64,000 bases of DNA. Source: Armigeres subalbatus (taxonomy: Eukaryota > Arthropoda > Insecta > Diptera > Culicidae). The notes beneath the pieces were generated by a model, which had not been told where the DNA came from, ran no database searches, and worked only from the letters and a program-made list of their open reading frames with translations. Shown here in pieces: positions 43,578 through 52,976 of the stretch. The translations under genes were made by a program, and so were the position numbers. The stretch spans positions 18,704,821 to 18,768,820 of the forward strand of contig NC_085139.1 of assembly GCF_024139115.2 (NCBI RefSeq), in the 5' to 3' direction. Within the stretch, counting starts at the first letter, position 1. Every line of letters begins with the position of its first letter.

Positions 43578-43909
43578 AGAAATGCTCTGAAGGATCAGAG
43601 TTCAATAAAAAAATAATTTTATTCCACTAATTATAAGTTACAATAAGTATCATTCACTTCTCACTCGAAAACTGATTGAATTTTCCTACCGCTAAACCTT
43701 TTATTAACTAAATCTATCAACTCAGCAAAACGGTCCCGGTCAAAGTCTGCATCGATGTCGTCCGATCCGTTGTCATTCGCTTGGCTTTGCGCACGTTGCC
43801 ACCTCAGCTGGATAATTCCCTGGGTCATCACTTTTACGTTGCATCGATCGATGGGCCGGTCGATGGCTCGTTCTGATGGGATGGCACGTGGGCAACTCTG
43901 ATCCTAACG
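43578..43909 (-). repeat. 5' LTR, 332 bp
   Basis: It pairs with 35994-36325 at 330 of 332 positions. It precedes the primer-binding site on the minus strand, and is followed on the plus side by the TGCA duplication. Confidence 0.93.
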
Positions 43910-43955
43910 TGCACAACATATGAAAAATTGAGTTCGATTAATTGTATTGGAAGTA

Positions 43956-45399
43956 ACCACTTCCTTCGGGGGGAGATAAGTATTTCCTTTACATTATGGA
44001 ACTGTGAGCATTGTTAAAACCATTGTTATGATATTCAGCACATCAACGAAGAAGACCCAATAGTTCTGATTTTTGAACCAGGTTAAGGATCATTGGAAGA
44101 TGGCGTTAGAAAATGTGGTCCGAAATCAAAAAGCTTCGAATTCCTTTTTGAAAGTCTTAAGAGGATACCTGGTTGGCTACACCGTCGATACACCTATGCC
44201 TGGCGTATTGTACAGCTCCATAATCGTCGGTCTTGGACGATGTTCTGTTACATTTAAATATGTCCCATCATTGAATAAAAAACCACCCTTTTGTTAGATT
44301 AATTTGGTAGGAGCTAGTAAATGTTATTTTTGTTTAAAGTTGTTATTTCAATGCACCGCTCAATACCATCCGATTCCCGAGTTCACTCCGACAATACGTA
44401 ATACTAAAAAGGAACACCGAAAATGATCGGGAGGTGGTTTCCGCCTCGATCGTGGGGGACTCGATCGTCAAATGGGGTTTTGGATAGCGAAGTGAAGATA
44501 GTTCGCTCTCTTGTGTTGTAACCGTCAGCTAGACCAGTCGTGCTACACGTGAACAGTGCGAGAACTCCCGGTCGAATAAGTCGAGGCCAAGCCGTGACAA
44601 CGGATCCGATGGTCCGGGCGTTCAATTCCCTTCTCGGAGTGATTATCGCTTACAGGATTCCAACCGCGAAGTGCTTAATGACGTCGCGAAATACCCCATG
44701 TAGAGCCGCTAGTGTCCATCGGGTGTGTTATTGAATGGGCCAACGATAGCCTACCGCGTGTGTAATCGGTTTCAGTTGTTCCCCGGAGACCTGCCCATTG
44801 TTTAAGATCCGGTGGTACAGGCCAAGAGTTAAACCGTATAGTTCCTACTAGAGACTTTCCCGCTAAAACGATCGGTCGCTCAATGCCCGTAGGGCGATAG
44901 ACGGTTCCATAAGTACGACGGGTGGTGACAGTGCACTAGACCGACCCTATGCGAAGAAAAGGTCCATCGCCTAAGGAACGAAATAATTGTGTGGCTGGTA
45001 ATATTGTGAACCCGCTGAATACCCCCCTTCGACCGGCCCCTCTCAAGTGAAAATTAGGGTCCTGTGCTCAGAAGAAAATTTGTGAGCGTGAGTGTCACAG
45101 TGAAAACTGAAGTAGTACCAAAGACAGTGAGGAGAAGCCCCTCTCCCAACATATCAAATTAACTCTCGGATAGGGAAGCTAGGCGCCCCTGAGATGAGTC
45201 GGAAGGTTAAAAGTCGCATGCTCTATTCCACAGTAAGCTAAACCGTAACTTACAGTTCCTCCTGTTTCCCCGAACGTTTAGGGTCCCCAGGTCCGATTCC
45301 ACCGCGTGCAGCCAGCGTATTCATGGCCTTCCACGAAGTCGCTGGCCCCTATCTGGTTCTCTGTTGAATATTGTTTTCGCTATTTTTTCTTCCGACATT
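43956..45399. other. Unassigned, GC-richer block
   Basis: 43956-44400 shows no feature. 44400-45350 is clearly more GC-rich than its surroundings and stop-dense in all frames, like the 5' leader of a retroelement, but no coding part adjoins it. I cannot name it. Confidence 0.3.
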
Positions 45400-46140
45400 C
45401 ACACTTAGTGACCAGCCTACTGAAGTCTTCATCATTCATAATATTTTCTTCTTTGTATTCTTGATACAGCTCATGATTCTTGCGTCTGCGCCACACACTA
45501 TTTCCTAGTTTCCCTCCGAGTATTGTCTTTTCACTTCACGGGAAACACCATTGTCGCATATCACCAGCGTTCCAAGGTAAACAAATTCTTCAACGACTTC
45601 AAACAATTCCCATCAAACACTACCTCTGCACCAACACCACTAGGTCTTCCCCTATCTCTACCTGTCACCATGTACTTTGTCTTGGTAGAGTTAATGGTTA
45701 AGCATATCCTCGCTGTCTCCCTCTTCAGTGGAGGGAAAGCCTCCACTACTGCTCTGCGATCAATTCCAATGCCCGCAAAGCCCAGGAGCATATGCGACCG
45801 TGTGATGATAGTGCCGTTTCTCTGCACGCCAGATCTCCTAATAGCGCTCTCGAGTGCAATGTTGAACAATAAATTCGAAAGAACATCACCTTACTTCAGT
45901 CCGTCTAAGGTCACAAACGAGGTTGACACTTCGTCTGCAATCCGAATACATGATTTCGATCCATCCGATGCACGTATCAGTCTAATCAGTTTCGCCGGAA
46001 AACCATGTTCGGACATTATCTGCCACAGCTCATTTCTTTTCACTGAATCTTACGCTGCTTTGAAATCAATGAACAGATGGTGAGTCTGCAAATTGTAGTC
46101 CCGGAATTTATCAAGGATCATCCACAGGCTAAACATATGA
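45400..46140 (-). mobile_element. RTE-like reverse transcriptase fragment
   Basis: On the minus strand: a degenerate AFDSVKR..LWQIMSEHGFPAKLIRLIR block (about 46080-45960), GDVLSNLLFNIALESAIRR (about 45900-45840), a damaged FADD site (HMLLGFAGIGID) and RIGLTIN-like sequence followed by STKTKYMVTGRDRGRP. Frame breaks and stops make it inactive. It is closer to the fragment at 6150-6610 than to the 1867 copy. Confidence 0.7.
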
Positions 46141-46904
46141 TCCGTTTGTAGAATATGGAACAGTTAAGTTATTCCTTTTTGGCATTTTGGCCCACTCTCT
46201 ATCTAAGCACAGCATCATATGCTCGGCCAATGTAAATACATCCGCTCAACCTATCTCTGCGATCACTCGAAGATAAGAGAAAGATGATAGCAACCAAATA
46301 GAACCAAGGAGATCCAGTCAGTTACATCTCAGTGCGCGCAAATACAAGTCGCAATATACGGTCGTCATTATAATAAACGTGTGTCTTCATTCCCAGTAAA
46401 CTGATTGTTATTTGTAGTGCGGTGGAAGAAATAATCCTACGGTGTGGGAATAGTGCAATTGTCGATGCAATCTGGATTGTGTTTCGGGATTAGAACCAGT
46501 TGAGAAACTAAGTGTATCGATCGCTGTAACCAGTGCATATAGGTCGAAGACGGAACACATTGTTGGTCCTTGGAAGCTAGATTCGATCGAAGAGACAAAG
46601 TGCAGTGAACAGTGGTACATTGCTTGATGCAGCGTGGTTCTGCCATTTGCACGATCATCGTTGAAAGGCGGTTATTATTCCCGTTCTTGGTACCTGAACG
46701 TATTGTTGCGGCGCATTAGGGTGTTTTTTTAGGATTAGTGGACGAACGGTTTTGATGGCTGTTCCAATTCATCGGCAGTAACGATTTGAAGCCATTGCAG
46801 TTCTGGCGAACATCGAGAGAATCAGCAGGATTTGAGCTGAGTACATAGTCATAATGAGGTAGTCGAAGGGTGGCGATAGGAACGCATGATCTTTCGGCCA
46901 CACT
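46141..46904. other. Unassigned, possible LTR and leader of a BEL-like element
   Basis: 46300-46420 ends with AATAAACGTGTGTCTTC and CCCAGTAAAC, reminiscent of an LTR end, but no partner LTR was found. Nothing else recognised. Confidence 0.25.
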
Positions 46905-46915
46905 GACCATTTCCA

Positions 46916-47229
46916 AAGGGGCCCTCCTTAGCCGTGCGGTAAGACGTGCGGTAAGACGCGCGGCTACAAAGCAAGACCATGCTGAGGGTGGCTGGGTTCG
47001 ATTCCCGGTGCCGGTCTAGGCAATTTTCGGATTGGAAATTGTCTCGACTTCCCTGGGCATAAAAGTATCATCGTGCTAGCCTCATGATATACGAATGCGA
47101 AAATGGTAACCTGGCTTAGAAACCTCGCAGTTAATAACTGTGGAAGCGCTTAATGAACACTAAGCTGCGTGGCGGCTCTGTCCCACTGTGGGGATGTAAT
47201 GCCAATAAGAAGAAGAAGAAGAAGAAGAA
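46916..47229 (+). mobile_element. tRNA-derived SINE with (AAG)n tail and 11-bp duplication
   Basis: The head has an A-box-like TTAGCCGTGCGGTAAG and a B box GGGTTCGATTCCC, then a tRNA-unrelated body (GCAATTTTCGGATTGG, CTCGACTTCCCTGGGC) and an (AAG)n tail. GACCATTTCCA flanks it at 46905-46915 and 47230-47240. A 12-bp head segment (GTGCGGTAAGAC) is duplicated. A second copy lies at 57416-57705. It resembles Aedes tRNA SINEs; the family name is not certain. Confidence 0.85.
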
Positions 47230-47240
47230 GACCATTTCCA

Positions 47241-48070
47241 TGCGGTGGAAACGGCCGTCAATAAAGCATAAATTAATGAATGATTGCATTTATTTGGGTT
47301 AGGGTTGAATTGGTTCGATGAGTTGAGTCCGCCTTGCGGTCGTTGGTTCATTATATTATTCAGATTAGCTACTCTGTCATTCTGTGGGTTCTGTCAAGCG
47401 CTAAGACGTTCGGTATCGCGGTTCGGTTGGCTTAGGCTTAGTAAGGCTTAGTAAGTTGGATGAAGTGTATGACTCTTTTTGTGATGTTCGGGCAGAAATT
47501 GAAATAAATCTCGAGCAGTACGACGAAAAAGAAGAGGATTTGAAGAAGCTTTCCGAAGAAGCCCGCAAGCAGAAAGCGGCCAAAGAGAAGGAGCAAGGTG
47601 AACAAAACTCCAAAATTCTGAAGGCATTCATCAATCAGTGCTTCAGCTTAAAACAGTCGTAAGCAATCAGTACTTCAGCGTGAAACAGTAGAAGCATTCA
47701 TGCAAGGTCCTGGTCCTTTCGGGATTGGTTGAATTGGTACCAGCTGAGAGACTGGGTGAGTTTTTCGGATGCGTTGCTACCGGAAAAGCTGCTGATTTCG
47801 TCTGAGGCTTGTGGCGAGGAGAAGGGGCGAAACGAGGCTGGTGAAACTGCATGCAAGACATGAGCGTAGTTTTGAAGAAAAATCACCATTTGAACATACG
47901 ATGTCATGAATGTCGAATCGTCAGCACCTGTGCTGGGTGCCGAAACGATTTTCTCCAGACCAGAGGCGATGTTGTCCGTGTCAAGCCTAGTACCACAGAC
48001 AAACAGACGTAACAGCTTGAACATTTTTCTGAAAAATCTATCGTTCAACTCCTCTATCACCATCTTGCGA
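47241..48070. other. Unassigned, weak BEL/Pao gag-like piece on the plus strand
   Basis: 47456-47662 on the plus strand encodes an acidic-basic coiled coil (VRAEIEINLEQYDEKEEDLK) similar in character to BEL/Pao gag N-termini. 47698-48063 is open on the minus strand without recognised motifs. No host gene is supported. Confidence 0.3.
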
Positions 48071-48079
48071 GCATGTTAC

Positions 48080-48619
48080 ACGAAACAATGGGTCGTATGA
48101 ATAAAAAGTAGCAAAACTCAGCGCTTGTAGTATCTACTCAAAAATAAAGTCCACAGAGAAAACTACATGTTTGATATGAATAAAAACATTTTCGAACTTA
48201 TGGCATATGCTACATTCTTAGGATTTACTACAGTTTACTACCATTAGTTACACGGAGAAACGTCAAAACAAAAAAGACCCCATGATGACGATGATGATTT
48301 CATCATTTTTTGCAGCTAATCAACAAAATGTTTTCACTAAATTGGACTTCTATTTTCAAGAACAAAGCCGATTCGCTTCGATTCTGATGAACAATCTGCA
48401 TTTGAAACATGAGTAGCAACGTCTTGAGCAGACTACAAGAAATCAGTAGTAAACTCTTGTTTTATTCATACCGAATCAGTTGTTTGTAGTATGTTCGAAA
48501 TATGTAGTGTAGTAAAGTCTTTTTTATTCATACGAACATGTTCCACAAGTGACGTTTACTTCTGAAAATGTAGTAAAGTTGAACTTACTACTTTTTATTC
48601 ATACGACCCAATGTTTCGT
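48080..48619. mobile_element. MITE with ACGAAACAATGGGTCGTATG ends, 540 bp
   Basis: The left end ACGAAACAATGGGTCGTATG and AATAAAAAGTAG matches the inverse of the right end (48619 back to about 48588) with one mismatch over about 30 bp. The core motif TTTTTATTCATAC or its inverse recurs inside at 48165-48185, 48460, 48525 and 48590. No coding frame. Confidence 0.65.
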
Positions 48620-48625
48620 ATGACA

Positions 48626-49057
48626 TTGTCACCAGAAGGCGCTGGAGTGAAATGTCAAACTCGAAGGATTACGACGCAAGCGCCTCTAGTTGTGAAACGC
48701 GCAATTAATCAAATTTAAATTAATCGTTGAAGTCATGGTCGATGGTCATTTCTCTAGTGTTACGTCTGTTTGTCTGTGCTAGTACAGTGATTTTCCCATT
48801 CACGGAGCGTACAAGGTTCAAGGCGGATCGTCAGCAAATAAACCGTCAGCTTCCCAACGGAACCCACTGCAGATTGGAACCAATCCTCCAGACGGCCATT
48901 AAATTTGGGTTTCTTTATTTCTGGAAGTCGTATGCTTAACGGCTTCACAAGTGGCGGCTGGTTTTGGGGAAGGGAACTGGTGGTTTTGGGTAAAAATGCT
49001 CGTAGTATCTACTGTCACATTTCTGTTACTCACCTTTCAGATCAATGGGAACCTACT
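48626..49057 (-). mobile_element. BEL/Pao-like gag remnant, downstream half
   Basis: 48948-48760 on the minus strand encodes SIRLPEIKKPKFNGRLEDW, similar in pattern to the LPK..FxG..EW motif of BEL/Pao gag proteins, then diverges to a stop. It is separated from the N-terminal half (50841-51040) by the hAT-like element. Confidence 0.45.
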
Positions 49058-49065
49058 CCGTAGAC

Positions 49066-50832
49066 CAGCGGTTCTCAACCTGGGGTACATATACCCCTGG
49101 CCCTAGGGAGTATCTCGAACAAAAATTCGGACAAATTTCAATTACAATCAAAATGTATTGAAAAAGTTTCGATAGTTGTGTATTTTTTATTATTTCAAAA
49201 CTTTGTTTTGTACATAATATGCCACAACCAGCACAGATTTCTTACAAACAGCTCAAAGGCCTCCTTACAAGGGGCTCGAAGGACTCCTTCCAAGTTGTTC
49301 AGAAGCCTTTTTCAAAAGGTTCGGAAGCCTGGAAGCCTCCTTTCAAGAGGCCTGGAAGCCTCCTTTCAAGAGGCATGGAAGCCTCCTTTCAAGAGGCCTG
49401 GAAGCCTCCTTTCAAGAGGCCTGGAAGCCTCCTTTCAAGAGGCCTGGAAGCCTCCTTTCAAGAGGCCTGGAAGCCTCCTTTCAAGAGGCCTGGAAGCCTC
49501 CTTTCAAGAGGCCTGGAAGCCTCCTTTCAAGAGGCCTGGAAGCCTCCTTTCAAGAGGCCTGGAAGCCTCCTTTCAAGAGGCCTGGAAGCCTCCTTTCAAG
49601 AGGCCTGGAAGCCTCCTTTCAAGAGGCCTGGAAGCCTCCTTTCAAGAGGCCTGGAAGCCTCCTTTCAAGAGGCCTGGAAGCCTCCTTTCAAGAGGCCTGG
49701 AAGCCTCCTTTCAAGAGGCCTGGAAGCCTCCTTTCAAGAGGCCTGGAAGCCTCCTTTCAAGAGGCCTGGAAGCCTCCTTTCAAGAGGCCTGGAAGCCTCC
49801 TTTCAAGAGGCCTGGAAGCCTCCTTTCAAGAGGCCTGGAAGCCTCCTTTCAAGAGGCCTGGAAGCCTCCTTTCAAGAGGCCTGGAAGCCTCCTTTCAAGA
49901 GGCCTGGAAGCCTCCTTTCAAGAGGCCTGGAAGCCTCCTTTCAAGAGGCCTGGAAGCCTCCTTTCAAGAGGCCTGGAAACCTCCTTTCAAGAGGCCTGGA
50001 AGCCTCCTTTCAAGAGGCCTGGAAGCCTCCTTTCAAGAGGCCTGGAAGCCTCCTTTCAAGAGGCCTGGAAGCCTCCTTTCAAGAGGCCTGGAAGCCTCCT
50101 TTCAAGAGGCCTGGAAGCCTCCTTTCAAGAGGCCTGGAAGCCTCCTTTCAAGAGGCCTGGAAGCCTCCTTTCAAGAGGCCTGGAAGCCTCCTTTCAAGAG
50201 GCCTGGAAGCCTCCTTTCAAGAGGCCTGGAAGCCTCCTTTAAGAGGCCTGGAAGCCTCCTTTCAAGAGGCCTGGAAGCCTCCTTTCAAGAGGCCTGGAAG
50301 CCTCCTTTCAAGAGGCCTGGAAGCCTCCTTTCAAGAGGCCTGGAAGCCTCCTTTCAAGATATCCGGAAGGTTCTTTCAAAAGGCTCAGATAGCTCTTCAC
50401 AAAAGGCTCAGAAGCCAGTTTTTAAGTGGCTCGTAAACCTCCTTTTAAGAGGCCCGGAAGCCTTCTTTTTAGAGGCTCGAAAGCCTCCTTTCAGAAAACT
50501 CGGAAGACTCCTTTCAAGCGGCTCGAAAGGTTCCTTTCAAAAGGCTCGGAAAGTTCTTTTCAAGCTCAGAATTTTACCATCAAAGAGGCTCGGAAGCGTA
50601 CTTCAAAGAGGCTTTAAAGCGTCCTTTCAATATGCAAAGCCTCTCAACAAGAGGCGTGGAAGCCTACTTTCAAGAGATTCAGAAGGTCCGTACAAGATGC
50701 TCGGAGGTCTTCCTTCAAAGGGCTCGGAATTAATCATTCAAGAGGCTTGGAAGCCTACTTTCAAGAGGGGGTACCTCAAATAATGCAAAAGTTCGAAGGG
50801 GTACCTCTCAAGAAAAAGGTTGAGAATCGCTG
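49066..50832. mobile_element. hAT-like element copy 2 with 23-bp satellite, 1767 bp
   Basis: Left end CAGCGGTTCTCAACCT; right end, inverted, CAGCGATTCTCAACCT. CCGTAGAC flanks both sides exactly (49058-49065 and 50833-50840). CAGNGG termini plus a perfect 8-bp duplication define a hAT-type insertion. After the left end come GGGGTACATATACCCCTGG and an AT-rich segment, then the satellite. The right subterminal part has GTACCTCTCAAGAAAAAGG. No transposase frame. Confidence 0.9.
49330..50362. repeat. 23-bp satellite array, about 45 copies
   Basis: Same unit as at 12786-17190 (AGGCCTGGAAGCCTCC then TTTCAAG), nearly invariant, with a 1-bp loss near 50240 and single substitutions near 49374 and 49979. 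Flanking units (49240-49330, 50362-50770) are diverged. The two long plus-strand frames across it reflect the stop-free 23-mer only. Confidence 0.93.
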
Positions 50833-50840
50833 CCGTAGAC

Positions 50841-51040
50841 AATGCCTCCATCTTGACAGCCACCTGGTGAAATTCGTCGAAGAAACGCTCCAGCTTCTCT
50901 GCCCGAGCCTTCTACCTGTTCCTTCTAGATTTCTTCTTTTTTGAAGCTTTTCACGTAATGCTTCAACAGCGCTATGGAATTCACTACATTTTGCTCCTTC
51001 TGTTGCCACTCATCCATGGTCTTCGCTTCTGAACCCATTT
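50841..51040 (-). mobile_element. BEL/Pao-like gag remnant, N-terminal half
   Basis: From the ATG near 51038 on the minus strand: MGSEAKTMDEWQQKEQNVV, LLKHYVKSFKKEE and, after a frame shift, AEKLERFFDEFHQVAVKME. The hAT-like copy 2 is inserted directly after this. Family assignment rests on general pattern. Confidence 0.4.
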
Positions 51041-51280
51041 TTTTAATCACTAGTGTCGATTCGCTTACTGAATTTTACTTTCAACCACCAAGAATCTCTT
51101 TGGAGCGAGGTTGCTTTGTTCTTCCTTGCTACACGCTACACACGCTTACGCTATTCTTATCTGGTTTTTATTGAACGTATTGAAACTTTTTACCTACACA
51201 TTGGGCAAAGTTTGTAATTAGGAATTTCATTTGATACATATTGAAAAATTTTAATGTAAAGTTTCAAACAAGGTTATTTG

Positions 51281-52250
51281 GCCGAACAGGTCATTTAACC
51301 AAAAAGGTTATTTGAGAAGTGAGAAATGAGGAGTAAAAAGAAAGTAGAGAGACGTCCCATTATTAACTTTTCATAGTGAGAAGTATGGGATGAGGTTTGA
51401 GAAGTGGGACGTCTCAATTCTCATTTCTCACCCTGCATTTCTCACTTATCACTTCTCACTGCATAAAGTGAAAAGAGCAAAGTGAGAAGGAAGACGTGGG
51501 CTTCGTGGCCGTGCGGTTAGCGACGTCAATTGGCTAGACGCATGGGCTGTGGAGCGTGGGTTCGATTCCCGTCCCGGTAAGGAGGAAACTCAGGGTGTTA
51601 TGTGTCCTGTCCATTGTCTAAATGTTAGGTGTTCAGTCTGTACGACCTCTGGTCGAAGACGGTGTTCCTGTCTTTTTTAATCTCACTCATCACTTCTTAC
51701 TTGTCACTTTTCACAGTGAGAAGTGAGATGTGAGACGTCAAATGACACATTCGGCCGAACGACCTATTTGGCCGAATGACCTGTTCGGCCAAATAACCTA
51801 TTTGATCGAATGACCTGTTCGGCCAAATATCCTTTTCGGTCAAATGACCTTTTCGGCCAAATGACATTTTCGGCCATATGACTTTTTCAGCCAAATGACC
51901 TTTTCGGAAATGACTATTCGGTCAATGGACCTATTTGGCCAAAAAACCTTTTCGGCTATATGGCCCTTTCAGCTGAATGACTTTCGGCTTAATGGTCTGG
52001 TCGGCCAAATGGTAGATTCGCCCAAACAACTTTCGGCCTCATCTCACTCATCACTTCTTACTTCTCAATTTTCGCAGTGAGACGTCAAATGACACATTCG
52101 GCCGAATGACCTGTTCAGCAAAATATCCTTTTCGTCCAAATGACCTTTTCGGCCAAATGACATATTCGGCCAGGTGACTTTAACGGCCAAATGGTCTGTT
52201 CGGCCAAACAACTTTCGGCATTGGTTGCTTTCAGCCAAATCGGCCAAACG
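51281..52250. repeat. Composite GGCCAAA / GAAGTGAG repeat with SINE insertion
   Basis: TTATTTGGCCGAACAGGTCA at 51284 opens the block. A GAGAAGTGAGA / CTCACTTCTC core follows (51310-51490 and 51680-51735), then GGCCAAATGACC-type units at 51740-52040 and 52090-52250. The SINE at 51498-51680 sits inside the core. The order equals that at 31951-32420. Confidence 0.7.
51498..51680 (+). mobile_element. tRNA-derived SINE (second family)
   Basis: GGGCTTCGTGGCCGTGCGG and TTAGCGACG form the A-box region, and GGGTTCGATTCCCG is a good B box. The body includes GGAGGAAACTCAGGG and the 3' end is CCTGTCTTTTTT, which could stop RNA polymerase III. No CCA-ready acceptor stem can be paired, so it is not a tRNA gene. 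Its body differs from the SINEs at 46916 and 57416. Confidence 0.7.
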
Positions 52251-52875
52251 GCCCTTCCCGCTTGTGGATCATGTTGTTCAGCGGACAACAATGGGTTATG
52301 AGAAGCTGACCAGAAGCAAATGGGTCTATGAAAATTGATATCCAATCCGGAAGATTGCCCCAACCCCGAATCAAAATCGCAACCCCTGACTTGGAAATGC
52401 TATGTCTTTGCCGATAAGTACATTTGTAGTATCAGCTATATTCATCATATATAAATAAAAGACTGAAAAGCAAAAAGCCTTGTTTTATATTTTTGACTTG
52501 TCTAGAGAAGCAAATGAAACATATATCTTTTCTTGTGGAAATGTAAAATGGAAATGTAAAAATTATTTCCAATATAAGAAGTTGAGACTGACGATAATCA
52601 GTTTTGTGACTTGTTTCGTTTTATTGATGGCATGAACACATTTTTTAGCCGTAATTTATCTCACTTACATACTTACATTCAATACCTCTTCGCTTGAAAG
52701 CAAAATGATTATGACCTCTATTATCGGCAGAGGTGTTTCGTAATTATTAAACTATGGAAGCCCCAGTCTGCCCTAGCCAGATCTTATCACTTTCTTCGGT
52801 TTCATTGTCTTATTCGGTCCCACCTACGTACGGCAATAAAACAGACCGATACACAAATCTGGAGGAAACAATCAC
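52251..52875. other. Downstream region of gene C, nothing recognised
   Basis: No coding frame or repeat end. Includes AT-rich sequence and a stray CTTATC near 52786. Confidence 0.35.
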
Positions 52876-52885
52876 GTTTATTTAT
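52876..52885 (-). terminator. Poly(A) signal of gene C
   Basis: TTTATTTATT on the plus strand gives AATAAATAAA on the gene strand, about 95 bp after the stop codon. Confidence 0.6.
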
Positions 52886-52976
52886 TGGGCATATCATTCA
52901 ACGGGGACGACACGCCGAGTGGATGACTCTTGACCGACGTCGCCAACCGCTCCGCGCGCCCCCTTCTAACACACAA

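Larger units (their letters stand above)
35994..43909 (-). mobile_element. LTR retrotransposon, 17.6/297-like errantivirus group, 7.9 kb
   Basis: Two 332-bp LTRs (35994-36325 and 43578-43909) are flanked by the 4-bp duplication TGCA (35990-35993, 43910-43913). Reading the minus strand, the order is LTR, primer-binding site TGGCGCAGTCG, gag, pol (protease, RT, RNase H, integrase), env, polypurine tract GAGGGGGGAGG, LTR. The primer-binding site resembles that of tRNA-Ser-primed 17.6/297 elements. The LTRs differ at two positions only, so insertion was recent. Pol has two frame breaks and env one, and a TTAA-flanked element (36575-37115) splits env. This copy is therefore defective as read. Confidence 0.93.

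Noticed and set aside
46936..47010. tRNA gene
   Set aside because: A and B boxes are present, but the head duplication, missing acceptor stem, (AAG)n tail and target duplication show a SINE. The same holds for 51498-51575 and 57425-57500.
49178..50436. Two overlapping long open frames (354 and 405 codons)
   Set aside because: Same stop-free 23-bp satellite in two frames. Not coding.
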